64,000 bases of DNA from the NCBI GenBank assembly GCA_965207915.1, contig OZ242304.1, forward strand, positions 806,001-870,000, given 5' to 3'. The stretch comes from VXNJ01 sp009840625 (GTDB lineage Bacteria > Chloroflexota > UBA11872 > VXNJ01). Positions 42,773 through 51,868 of the stretch are shown piece after piece. The stretch's first letter is position 1, and every line of letters begins with the position of its first letter. The notes beneath the pieces are model-generated. The model saw only the letters and a list, made by a program, of their open reading frames with translations. It had not been told where the DNA came from and did not search any database. Both the position numbers and the translations under genes were made by a program.

Positions 42773-45085
42773 TCAGGCGATGACCGGCGCGGTGTTGAGT
42801 TCGGCTTCGTCGGCCGGATGCCGCCGCCGGCCAAGGCGGACGGGCACGTCGTAGAGGCGTCCGGGTGCGAAGCGCGCCCAGAAGTGGCGCATTCCTGGAA
42901 TCACTACCCGCGCGACCGGCATACCGATGTCCGGCCGCGTTTGGTCCAGCACCAGCAGTTCCATGCCCTCGGCTTCGACGATCGCCCGGCAACGCTCCAC
43001 GTCATCGTGCGAGTCGGTGGATTCGATATGCGGATACTGCGCGGCCGTGCGGAGCGGAGCGTCCGGATCGGGGGAAAGCCACGGACAGGCGGCCAGCCGC
43101 GCCGTTTTCCACCACCGGAGCGCCAGCGGATCGTCGATCATCGGCCGCCCGGCGCCCCCGCCGGGGCGCGGCAGAAAAGTCAGGCACTGGTTCAACTCGC
43201 AAATTGCACGCAGCGCCGCGGTCCGCGGGTCGGCGTGGGCGCCCGCCCCGTAAATGATGTCCTCAGTCGGACCGGCCGTCCTGCGCGAAAGCGCCACGAA
43301 CGTCGGGATTGCGATATCCGCGGTTACGTCGAGCAACCAAAGCTCCCTTTCGCAGCGCTGGTAGTAGTCCCCGGCGGACGCCAGGAACGCATCGCCGAAG
43401 CTGGCCAGGTCCACGGCCGGCACCCGCAGTTCGTTGTACCACCAGATTGCGAAAGCGTCGCGTTCGACCAGCTCGTAGAAACCCTGAAGGATGGCTTCTT
43501 CCAGGGTGTTGCCGGCGGCGCAGCCGTTGGAGTCCGCGACCAGGTCGGCGGCGCCGCGCTGTTCGGCGGACATGCCGTAGAGCATCGAGGTGGGCAGGTA
43601 GCGCTGCCGCTCCTGCGTGAGGGACCACAGCGGGGTCCAGTCAATTTCGGCGTCGGGGTCCAGCCGCGGCGGGACGAAGTTGTAAGGGTGGCCATCCGCG
43701 TTGATGCGCTGCGCATTGTCCAGCTGGTAATCGCTGAAAAGCTGCACGTCGTTGGGGTGGATCGCCTCATCGCCGTCGGCGAAATCGGCGAACCGGCGGC
43801 GGACGCGAATCTCGTCGCCTTGGCGCACGCCGGAATGGCGTTCGACGGCCTCGCACAGGGCGCTGACTTCGGCCTGATGCCGCGTGCTGCCCTTGCCGGC
43901 GCTCTTGCTGCGCAGACTCCGCCGAAGCGAACTCAGGCTGCGGCTCCGGATACCCGGGTTGCTGCCGGCCCAACTGACGTGCAGCCAGGGATCGGATTCA
44001 TCGGTCGTGCGCCGGAGCCAGGTCACGACGCCGCTGATCGGGCTGACCAGGTGACGATATCGCGCCAGGGTGGCCTCGGGCGCAATCGAGCGCGCGCCGC
44101 CGCTTCCGTAGTGGGTCTTCGGACTGGCTTGCAGCAAAACGGGCTCCGCCGGCCGGTCCGGCCGGTGCAGCGCGGCTTCGCCGCAGGCCCGACACTGCGG
44201 CCGGCGCGACACCGGATGGTGCGCGGTCTCCAGCGCGGCCCCGTTCAAGGTGACGGCCCGGGTATGGACCGGGGCCGCGGCATCGAGCACGAGCCATTTG
44301 GCAATCTCCACCGCCACGAGTCCGCACACCGCTTCAAGCACCGCCGGTTCCGTGGCGAATGCTTTAAATGCCTCCTTCTCACCGACCTGGCTGCGCAAGA
44401 AACCGTGCACCTCCCGGTGCCCGCGCAGGCGGGTCGCCAGGCAGGCCCAGCATGGTCCATCCCGGTCCGCCCTAAATACCGGACCAAAGAGCGGTTCGAG
44501 GCCGCGCGGCTGGACCGGCATCCACGGCCCCCTCGTATCCAGCTGGCGCCGGTTCACGTCGGCAAGGTTTTCGCCGAGGTAGTCATCTCCCACGATTACG
44601 GCCAGGTCGGGACCGGCGTCGTCGACCCGGACCCCTGCCCTCTCCAGATGCCGCCGCAGTCGACCGTCGTCACCGGAGACTGCGACCCGCTTCTCCCTGA
44701 GCCGTCTTTCGACCCAGCGCGGTGACGCGCCGAGCGCCGACCACCAGGCCGCCCGTCTGCCGTCCAGCCCGTGTTCGGCGGAGACAATATAGCCCTTGGC
44801 GGACAGCGCGGTCAGCGCTGCGCGGACCTCGACCGCGTCGTGGTCGCCGGCCAGCGCCGCTACGATCGAGTCCTGCGGGTTCCCGCCGTCAAGTAACGGC
44901 AGCAGATTGCAATACAGCCTGCCGTGCAGAAGCGTGTTGAAAGCCTCCGAGACCAGCAGCGCCTGATCCTCGGCGATTGCGTGGAACCGCAGATGGGGTG
45001 TAAGCGCGGGCATCCTGACGGCGCCCTGGTCCGCGCGGGTGGTTCGGCCCAGAATTCCGCGCCGGGAGGCCGGTTCCGCCGCCAT
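42773..45085 (-). CDS. fused TOMM cyclodehydratase (E1-like/RRE + YcaO)
   Basis: 770 residues. Residues about 28-105 look like a leader-binding RRE/PqqD-type winged helix (LRFHAIAEDQALLVSEAF, then AALTALSAKGYIVS). Residues 130-310 are the E1-like part with a zinc site, CWAC (212-215) and CRAC (298-301). Residues 330-770 are YcaO: AEVSALCEAVERHSG (405-419) and NGCAAGNTLEEAILQG plus ELVERDAF (520-545) are the ATP/Mg motifs. It converts Cys to thiazoline with ATP. The C-terminus ends TAPVIA and lacks the PxPxP often seen. A second ATG at 45013 is a possible start. Confidence 0.93.
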   Translation of the reverse strand: MAAEPASRRGILGRTTRADQGAVRMPALTPHLRFHAIAEDQALLVSEAFNTLLHGRLYCNLLPLLDGGNPQDSIVAALAGDHDAVEVRAALTALSAKGYIVSAEHGLDGRRAAWWSALGASPRWVERRLREKRVAVSGDDGRLRRHLERAGVRVDDAGPDLAVIVGDDYLGENLADVNRRQLDTRGPWMPVQPRGLEPLFGPVFRADRDGPCWACLATRLRGHREVHGFLRSQVGEKEAFKAFATEPAVLEAVCGLVAVEIAKWLVLDAAAPVHTRAVTLNGAALETAHHPVSRRPQCRACGEAALHRPDRPAEPVLLQASPKTHYGSGGARSIAPEATLARYRHLVSPISGVVTWLRRTTDESDPWLHVSWAGSNPGIRSRSLSSLRRSLRSKSAGKGSTRHQAEVSALCEAVERHSGVRQGDEIRVRRRFADFADGDEAIHPNDVQLFSDYQLDNAQRINADGHPYNFVPPRLDPDAEIDWTPLWSLTQERQRYLPTSMLYGMSAEQRGAADLVADSNGCAAGNTLEEAILQGFYELVERDAFAIWWYNELRVPAVDLASFGDAFLASAGDYYQRCERELWLLDVTADIAIPTFVALSRRTAGPTEDIIYGAGAHADPRTAALRAICELNQCLTFLPRPGGGAGRPMIDDPLALRWWKTARLAACPWLSPDPDAPLRTAAQYPHIESTDSHDDVERCRAIVEAEGMELLVLDQTRPDIGMPVARVVIPGMRHFWARFAPGRLYDVPVRLGRRRHPADEAELNTAPVIA

Positions 45086-45117
45086 CTAGGAATTCCGCGC
45101 CATGCCGCCCGGCGCCG

Positions 45118-46419
45118 TCAGGCGCGCCAGACTTCCGACAGGCGTTCCAGGGCCTCGATGCAATGGGCGGTAGTGAGGGCCTCGGAGCCGTGCCCGATCT
45201 GTCCGACGACGCCCCACTTCAATGTTTGGTCGCCGAACGCGAGCAGTTCCGGCCAGCTGCCGTCGCCGTGCTGCCAACCCAGCAGCTCCTCCGCCAGGCG
45301 TTCTGCCTCGAGGGTCTCAAGGCTGCCGATGTTGTAGAGCGCCGAAACCGCCTGGGCGGTCTGCAAGACGTTGCCAAACCCTCCCCGCGCGTCGCGCAGG
45401 CCGAGGATTCGATCCGCCAGCACCGGGCGCAGCGAATCGAGGGCGGGTTCGGCGCGGACCACGGCCCGAGTGATCGCATAGTAGATCGCGACCGAGTCGG
45501 GATACCACTTCGACGAGCCCTCGAGGCGGTCCTCGGTCACCAGGGTCTCCAGCCATCGCCGGGCATCCTTGGTTTCCGGAACGTCGCCCAGGTAAGCAAC
45601 CACGTTCGCGTTGACGACCGGGTCGGCCTCGACGCGGAAGGTCGCAACTACGTCCGGTTCGTCATCGGCCAGCACCCAGGTCGCGAAGAGTCCGTCGTCA
45701 TCGCGGTTCGCCAGCATCCCCGGAACGTTCCTCCCCAGCCATATCCAGGGGTGCATTCCGACGACCTGCGAACAGAGCGCCGAACTGTCAAGGTCCAGCG
45801 GCAGGTGTCGGTAGTAGCGCCACAAGCCGGGGTATTCGATCGTGTCGATCAGATAGGCCTGGGTCGCGGTGCAGATTGCCTTGGCCCGCGCCTCGCGCGA
45901 GCTCTGCAGGGCAAGGGCGCAGAGGGCCGATACAAACGGAGGCTTCTCGAAATGCCTCGGAATCCCCGGGTCAGCCACATTGAACCGGATACAGTGCCAG
46001 GCCCCGTTCTCGTCAATGGCCGATTCCAGGAAAGCCAGCCCGCGGCGAATCGCTTCCCTTGCCGCCTCCGCCAGCGCCGCGGAGTCGGCTCCGCTGCTTC
46101 GGATGCGCTCCGGTGGCGGGGTCGGTTGGCGAAGGGGCGGGGCAGGGTCGTGGAGTGTCCTGCGAAGAAACTCAAGCGACTCCGCGCCGGTCCTCGCCTC
46201 CTCCCGTTCGGCCTCGCTGAGCTTGTTGGGCGGCGGGATAACCAGATGAGTCGCGGCATACGATTCCTCGTGCACGTGAACCTCATGGCCTTCGGCGAGC
46301 GTCACGCCGAGTTCCTTCGCGATGGTTTCCTTGGGTTTGCGGAGGAGGCGTTCGCGGAATCCGCTGTCCCTGGCTGCCCTTGATGCGAGGTCGCCGGCCA
46401 CGTCCCTGGGTCTGTTCAT
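45118..46419 (-). CDS. NHLP leader domain fused to terpene-cyclase/prenyltransferase-like alpha-barrel
   Basis: 433 residues from the ATG at 46419 (GGAAAG upstream). Residues 4-63 are an NHLP leader domain homologous to the precursor of this cluster: over 43 aligned positions from FRERLL to the Pro-Pro, 20 are identical. A Pro-rich linker (88-108) leads to an alpha-alpha barrel (115-433) with QW-like repeats (ENGAWHC, RGGFGNVLQTAQAVSAL, HGDGSWPELLAF) of the squalene-hopene cyclase/prenyltransferase class. DLDSSA (209-214) sits where class II cyclases have DxDD, with the fourth Asp replaced by Ser. It may modify the peptide, attach or cyclise a lipid, or be inactive; the leader domain could recruit it to the cyclodehydratase. 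Confidence 0.8.
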   Translation of the reverse strand: MNRPRDVAGDLASRAARDSGFRERLLRKPKETIAKELGVTLAEGHEVHVHEESYAATHLVIPPPNKLSEAEREEARTGAESLEFLRRTLHDPAPPLRQPTPPPERIRSSGADSAALAEAAREAIRRGLAFLESAIDENGAWHCIRFNVADPGIPRHFEKPPFVSALCALALQSSREARAKAICTATQAYLIDTIEYPGLWRYYRHLPLDLDSSALCSQVVGMHPWIWLGRNVPGMLANRDDDGLFATWVLADDEPDVVATFRVEADPVVNANVVAYLGDVPETKDARRWLETLVTEDRLEGSSKWYPDSVAIYYAITRAVVRAEPALDSLRPVLADRILGLRDARGGFGNVLQTAQAVSALYNIGSLETLEAERLAEELLGWQHGDGSWPELLAFGDQTLKWGVVGQIGHGSEALTTAHCIEALERLSEVWRA

Positions 46420-46705
46420 CGAAGTCTTTCCGATGCGTTGTCTCCGAGAGCCTCGGGATGCTTCCCGCAATCGACTTCCCGTACTTGTTGAAGCCGGCCG
46501 GGTCCTTGTTCCGCCGCCGCAGATGCGGCCGCGCCCGACCTGGTCAGCATGCCAATTCCGGGAAGATTCGGCGAGCGTTCAACGCCCGTCCCTTCATTTC
46601 TTCTCCGCGCGTCGATCTCCCCGTCGGCGGCGCGGTCGGTGTCCACGTCCGATTTAAACGATTTCGTAAGCGCATCCGGTACCCCCGGAGGTAGGCCCGC
46701 CCGAA

Positions 46706-49651
46706 TCAGGCGACCTGCCTCCTGACCAGCTCTCTGAACGGACCCTCTACCTCCATGAGTTCGTTGAAGGAGCCGGTCTGTACGACTCTTCCGGCCTGCA
46801 GCACGTAGATGCGATCGGCCTGTTCCAGCGTCGAGAGCCGGTGGGCGATGACTATGCGGGTGGAGGTCAGGGCGGTGAGGTTCCGCATGACCTTGGCCTG
46901 GCTCTCGTTGTCCAGCCAGTTGGTCGCCTCGTCGAAAAACATGATTCGCGGACTGCCGACCACCGAGCGCGCAATTGTGACGCGCTGGCTCTCGCCGCCC
47001 GACAGGACGGTCCCGCTGGTGCCGACCATGGTCATCATGCCCATCGGCATGGCCTTGATTTCTTCTTCGACGTCGGCAATCCGGGCCGCCTGCCAAACCT
47101 CGTCGCCCGCCACTTCATAGTGGTGTCCGGCCAGGTTGTCCCAGATATCTAAGGGGTGGAGTCCGACCGACTGCGGCACCGCGCCAATTCTGCGGCGCAA
47201 CTGCTTCAGGTTCAGATGCCGCAGATCGCGGCCGTCATAGTAGACCGCGCCGGCGTTGGGCTGGTCGAATCCAAGCGCCAGGCGGAAGAGAGTGCTCTTG
47301 CCGGCGCCGGACTCGCCCGCTATCGCGACGAATTCGCCGGGGCGGGCGTGAATCGTGACGTCGTCAAGGGTCAACGGGCCGTCGGGATCGTAGCGGTAGG
47401 AAACGCGGTCGAAAAGGACTTCGCCGCCCAGGTATTCGACCGGGGCGCCTTCAACCTCGCGCTCGGGCACCGCAGCCAGCAGCGGGCGCATCTGGCCGAA
47501 TGCCGGAAGCATCGCGGCGACCGCACCAATGGACTCGCCGAGCCGCGCTACGGCGGACTGGAAAGCAATGAAGATCAGAAACACGACGAGAAAATCGGCG
47601 ACCGGGACGTTCCCGTCGCCCGCGGCCGAGGCCGTCAACAAAAGGGCCCCGCCGGCAAGAAATGGGAGCGCGGCACCAAATGCCCGCGCGTGTCCCTCGA
47701 GCGCGCCCAGTTCAAGTTCGGCGCGTTTCTGTTCCCGGTAGTCTCGCGCCCAGATGGCAAATGCCGATCCTTCCGCATTTTCCACCCGCAGCTTGACGAT
47801 TCCGCCCACGATTTGGAAGAGCCGGCCGGCGACGCGGCGTGCGGCGCCGATCATCCGCCCGTACGGCGGAATCTGGCCCAGACCGATGAAGACCGTGATC
47901 AGCAGCGAAACCAGGCTGAAGCCGAGCGCAACGGTCCCAAGCGTTGCATCCAAGAGGAAGATGACGCCAAAGACCGGAAGTAGGAACACGACCGAAAGCA
48001 GGCCGTCGGCGACTACCCCTTGCACGCCGTCGCGCAGGTTCTGAAATGTCATCCCTGACACGGCCAGGTCACCCGCCGGGTGGCGGTGCAGGATGCTCTG
48101 CGGCAGGCGCATGAGGCGATCCCAGAAGGCGGCTTCGACCTTTGACGCCGAGCGTCCCTCAAGCCGCATCATCGCCGTGCCCTGAAGCAGGTGCAACAGC
48201 GCGCCCAGCATTCCGAACCCGGCCAGGGCCGCGGCCACGGCGTAAAGCGCACCGGCGGTCCCGCCTGCCGCCGCCTGATTGGCGACGAACCCGAGTGCGA
48301 GGGCGGGCGCTAGTTTGATCAGGCCCCCGGGAAGCCCGGTCACCAACAGCCGTGCCAGATCGGCGCCCGATCCGTGCAGCGCAATTTGCAGCAGGTCCGC
48401 CGGCTTCACGTTCTCCACTGGCAGCGGCCGGTAGAACATCCAAGCCTCTTCCGCCAGGGCAGCCGTGCGAACCGCGGTCACCCGGACGCTGCGCTTGCTG
48501 ACCGGATCGAATTCCCGGTAGCGCCCGGACCATGCCGGCAGGAGCGCCACGGGCCGTCCGTCCTCGGCGCGGAATGCGAGCAGCGCGTTGCTGTCGCCGC
48601 GCCACCAGGCGCTTCCGGACGCCAGCCGCACGCGCCGGGCGCGTACGCCGGACGCATCGAGAACGTCGATGAGGTTGATCGGAGCCTCGGAGGATGCCGA
48701 TCTCTCCGGGATCTTGAACTCGATTCCCTCGCGGCGCCCGATCGCCCGCAGGGCGTCCGCCAGCGATGTGTCCTCGACACTGGATTCCCGGTCAATCGGC
48801 TGATCGTAGATGTTGAATAGCCGCTGCCGCGCGGATCTTTCGGCCGTGCGGCGGCTCGTGGTCCGCGCCCGTTCGAGGTTTGCCTCGTCGACCACGGCCA
48901 GTCGGCGGTTCAGCCTCTCAAGGGCGAAGGCGACCGCGTGAAAGGACGCGAGCGCCCCGAGCAGGGCGCCCTGGCGGGCCAGAGTTTCGGTCGACCTGCC
49001 CGAGAGCGTCACCGTTTCGAGGAGCGTGAGCCAGCTTGTCCGAGTCAGCGGAATTACCGCTTCGTGCGCTCCCTTCGCCGCGGCTATCTTGGCTTGGTCG
49101 ACCAGATCCATGAAGAGACTGGCGCCGGGTGGTGGTTCAGAAACCCATACGACGCCGTGCCGCACCGAGAGCGTGGAAGGCGCCAGAACCCGCGTCCGGC
49201 CGGGCTCGGCCAGCGCGGTAGGACGTGGCAGACGGCTCGCGTAACGCGAAAGAGTGTCCGTTATCTCGGTCAACCAGGTCTCGACCTGTTCCGCCAGCTC
49301 CGCCGGGTCGACCTCGGAGAGCGAGGAGGCCGGCAGGCGTTGCAGGACGGTGCCCGGCGAACCCTTGGCGATCAGGCTGAGCGTGGTTTTTTCGTCATCG
49401 CCCCCCTCGTCCGGCGTCACGCCTGGCAGCAGTCGGCCGGATTCGCGGCGCAACAGATGCTGCGGCGCCGCCCGTTGCACCCCGTCCTGGAATTCGACGA
49501 CGAAGAGGTTCACGGCGCCCCGGTCGATGTACCAGACAGAGTCCGGGTCGTCGAGCTGCACCGGCAGGTTGCCGGCGCAGGGCACGGAATCGCCGGAGCG
49601 AGCGGCGAGTTCGGCGATGGAAGTGAATTGCACGTCGGGTTCGCCCATCAA
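46706..49651 (-). CDS. NHLM-type ABC transporter permease/ATPase (no peptidase)
   Basis: 981 residues. A ~420-residue N-terminal region includes a cyclic-nucleotide-like beta domain (VWYIDRGAVNLFVVEF) and helical parts typical of the NHLM ATP-binding subunit; then about six TM helices (430-710) and a full ATPase: GESGAGKST Walker A, LSGGESQRV signature, IMFFDEATNWLD Walker B, IAHRLST H-loop. It overlaps the peptidase-transporter gene by 4 bp, so both are made together and probably form a heterodimer exporting the modified peptide. Confidence 0.92.
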   Translation of the reverse strand: MMGEPDVQFTSIAELAARSGDSVPCAGNLPVQLDDPDSVWYIDRGAVNLFVVEFQDGVQRAAPQHLLRRESGRLLPGVTPDEGGDDEKTTLSLIAKGSPGTVLQRLPASSLSEVDPAELAEQVETWLTEITDTLSRYASRLPRPTALAEPGRTRVLAPSTLSVRHGVVWVSEPPPGASLFMDLVDQAKIAAAKGAHEAVIPLTRTSWLTLLETVTLSGRSTETLARQGALLGALASFHAVAFALERLNRRLAVVDEANLERARTTSRRTAERSARQRLFNIYDQPIDRESSVEDTSLADALRAIGRREGIEFKIPERSASSEAPINLIDVLDASGVRARRVRLASGSAWWRGDSNALLAFRAEDGRPVALLPAWSGRYREFDPVSKRSVRVTAVRTAALAEEAWMFYRPLPVENVKPADLLQIALHGSGADLARLLVTGLPGGLIKLAPALALGFVANQAAAGGTAGALYAVAAALAGFGMLGALLHLLQGTAMMRLEGRSASKVEAAFWDRLMRLPQSILHRHPAGDLAVSGMTFQNLRDGVQGVVADGLLSVVFLLPVFGVIFLLDATLGTVALGFSLVSLLITVFIGLGQIPPYGRMIGAARRVAGRLFQIVGGIVKLRVENAEGSAFAIWARDYREQKRAELELGALEGHARAFGAALPFLAGGALLLTASAAGDGNVPVADFLVVFLIFIAFQSAVARLGESIGAVAAMLPAFGQMRPLLAAVPEREVEGAPVEYLGGEVLFDRVSYRYDPDGPLTLDDVTIHARPGEFVAIAGESGAGKSTLFRLALGFDQPNAGAVYYDGRDLRHLNLKQLRRRIGAVPQSVGLHPLDIWDNLAGHHYEVAGDEVWQAARIADVEEEIKAMPMGMMTMVGTSGTVLSGGESQRVTIARSVVGSPRIMFFDEATNWLDNESQAKVMRNLTALTSTRIVIAHRLSTLEQADRIYVLQAGRVVQTGSFNELMEVEGPFRELVRRQVA

Positions 49652-51861
49652 CCGGACCTGACCAGCTTGAAGTACGTGCCTTCCCGATCCGCGATCAGCT
49701 CGTCGTGCGTTCCGCGCTGTACCTCCACGCCCTTGTCGAGCACGATGATCTGGTCGCAGTCGCGCACCGTGCTCAGCCGGTGCGCCACGATCAGGCAGGT
49801 GACGCCGCGGCGCCGCAGGGCGTCATCGACGTATTCCTCGGTGGCGGCGTCGAGGGCGCTGGTAGCCTCATCCAGGATCAGCAACGTCGGGTTGCCCACC
49901 AACCCGCGGGCAATCTCCAGCCGCTGCCGCTGACCGCCGCTGAAATTCACGCCGCCTTCTTCGACCCGGGCCAAATACCCGTCCGGTCGAACCAGGATCT
50001 CGTCGTGGATCTGGGCGTCCCGCGCCGCGGCGAATATGGTCTCGTCCGGGACGGCGGGGTTCCACAGGGTTATGTTGTCGCGCACGGAACCGGAGAAGAG
50101 CACAACCTCCTGGTCCACCATGGAAATCGACCGCCGCAGCACTTCCCGGGGAATCTCGTCCTGCGCTGAATGGCCGTCGAATAGGATTTCGCCCGTCCAG
50201 GGCTGGTACACGCCGGAGATCAGGCGCGCCAATGTCGACTTGCCGGAACCGCTTGGTCCGACTATGGCAACCCGCTGCCCGGGCCTTATCAAGAGATTGA
50301 AGTCCTTGATGAGCGCCGGCCGGCTCTTGTTGAAGCCGAAGGTGACGTCTCGCAATTCGAGTTGGCCGGCGAGCTGCAAACGGCCCTTGAATGTCGGGAT
50401 CGACTCCGACTGGTGGTTTCGACGGCTCAGCGCCGGGTCTTCAGCGGTCCTGGAGATGTCCTCGAGTCGCTGCAGATCCGTTTCGATGGCCTGCCGCTTC
50501 TCGGCGAACTCCAGGAAGCGCCCGATTGGCGCCAGAAACAACTCGGCCAGGACATAGAACGCGGCAAGTGCTCCCAGCGTCATTTCCCCGGCCAGGACCA
50601 GGCTTCCTCCGATACCCACGATCGCCGCGCCCCTGAGTGCGGCGATCAGGCCCGGCAGCGCGGCGTTCAGGGAACCCAGCTCGGCGTAGCGCTGGCGCGC
50701 CTGCAGCTCGCGTGCCTGATGACCGCCCCATCGCGAAAAGAAGCGGTCGTCCGAGCCCGTGATGCGCAGGTTGTCGGCGTGATTGAGCATCTGCATGCCG
50801 ACGCCGATGAGCAGTCCCTGCTCGCGTCTCATCGCCTGGCTGCGGACGGCCCTGGGCCCATTCAGAAAATGCACCAACACAACGTGCAGAACGGCCAGCA
50901 CGAGCACGACCAGCGTGAGCCGGACTTCATAGGCCAGCATGGCAATCACCAGCACCGTGCTCATTCCCATGTCGATAACGAGCACCAGAAACTGTTCGGT
51001 CAGGTTTCTTGAGATCCTGTCGATCGACGAGACGCGGTCGGTCAGATCGCCCACGAGCCGGTGTTCGAAGAACTCCACGGGCAGGCGCAGCAGCCGCGAC
51101 AAGCCTCGCGAGTAGCCCATCACCGAAATCCGGACGGCGAGTCGTTTCAGGAGCCGGTGCTTGAAGAGGGACAGGCCGTAGGCGAGGACGGCGCCGCCAA
51201 ACAACGCCGCCACAAGGCCGCTCCAGGGCCCGCGACCTTCCAGCACTTCGTCCACGAATATGCCAAGCGACGCGGGTACGACCAGAGCTAGCAGCGTCAG
51301 CATGAGACCGCAGGCAATCACCCAGGCAAGCGCCCCCCGGGATCCGGCCAGCAAGGTGCTTAGCTGCCCGAACAATCCGGGCCGCCTGCCGCCGGGCTCA
51401 AATTCCGGGCCCGGGTTGAATCGGAGCGCGATTCCGCTGTAACCCCTGCCGAACTCTTGAGTCGACAACCTGCGCCGGCCCGTGGACGGGTCGTTCAGGT
51501 AGAAGTTGCGGTTATCGAATCCCTCAAGGACCACGAAGTGGCTGAACTGCCAAAACACGATCAGCGGCAATCGCAACTTCTTCAGCTGTGCGGCGCTCAA
51601 GCTGAGTCCGCTGCATTCGAGACCGTAGTGTCTGGCGGCGCGCACGATGCTCGCCGCGCTGCTGCCGTCTCGACTCACCTCGCATTTTTCGCGCAATTCG
51701 GTCAGCGGGACCCAGCGACCGAAATAGGCAAGGATGCTGCCGAGGCAGGCTGCGCCGCATTCTGAGGCATGCATCTGCAACAGGATCGGCGTGGTCAGCT
51801 TTTGCTTTTGGAGGCCCGATGCAGCCTTCGCGCCGGCCCCCTTGAAGGGGATCAGGGGCAA
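49648..51861 (-). CDS. NHLM-type ABC exporter with C39 peptidase
   Basis: 737 residues. The N-terminal C39 peptidase has its Cys in HASECGAACLG (C35), His in FSHFVVLEGF (H107) and Asp in NDPSTGRR (D123), so it should be active. Six TM helices follow, then the ATPase: GPSGSGKST, NFSGGQRQRLEIARG, LILDEATSALD and VAHRLST. It would cut the precursor after Ala-Gly and export the core. It begins 7 bp after the HlyD-like gene. Confidence 0.95.
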   Translation of the reverse strand: MPLIPFKGAGAKAASGLQKQKLTTPILLQMHASECGAACLGSILAYFGRWVPLTELREKCEVSRDGSSAASIVRAARHYGLECSGLSLSAAQLKKLRLPLIVFWQFSHFVVLEGFDNRNFYLNDPSTGRRRLSTQEFGRGYSGIALRFNPGPEFEPGGRRPGLFGQLSTLLAGSRGALAWVIACGLMLTLLALVVPASLGIFVDEVLEGRGPWSGLVAALFGGAVLAYGLSLFKHRLLKRLAVRISVMGYSRGLSRLLRLPVEFFEHRLVGDLTDRVSSIDRISRNLTEQFLVLVIDMGMSTVLVIAMLAYEVRLTLVVLVLAVLHVVLVHFLNGPRAVRSQAMRREQGLLIGVGMQMLNHADNLRITGSDDRFFSRWGGHQARELQARQRYAELGSLNAALPGLIAALRGAAIVGIGGSLVLAGEMTLGALAAFYVLAELFLAPIGRFLEFAEKRQAIETDLQRLEDISRTAEDPALSRRNHQSESIPTFKGRLQLAGQLELRDVTFGFNKSRPALIKDFNLLIRPGQRVAIVGPSGSGKSTLARLISGVYQPWTGEILFDGHSAQDEIPREVLRRSISMVDQEVVLFSGSVRDNITLWNPAVPDETIFAAARDAQIHDEILVRPDGYLARVEEGGVNFSGGQRQRLEIARGLVGNPTLLILDEATSALDAATEEYVDDALRRRGVTCLIVAHRLSTVRDCDQIIVLDKGVEVQRGTHDELIADREGTYFKLVRSG

Positions 51862-51868
51862 CTTATGT

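Noticed and set aside
42314..44725. An 803-codon plus-strand open frame opposite the cyclodehydratase.
   Set aside because: It is antisense to motif-rich YcaO and halogenase-cluster genes and is a by-product of high GC; its translation is Arg/Pro/Gly-rich without family features.
46544..46675. A 43-codon minus-strand ORF between the large ABC transporter and the NHLP-cyclase gene, ending in Leu-Ala-Cys, considered as a second precursor.
   Set aside because: It has no NHLP leader features, only a weak G-run as ribosome site, and a highly basic, composition-biased sequence. It is probably chance.
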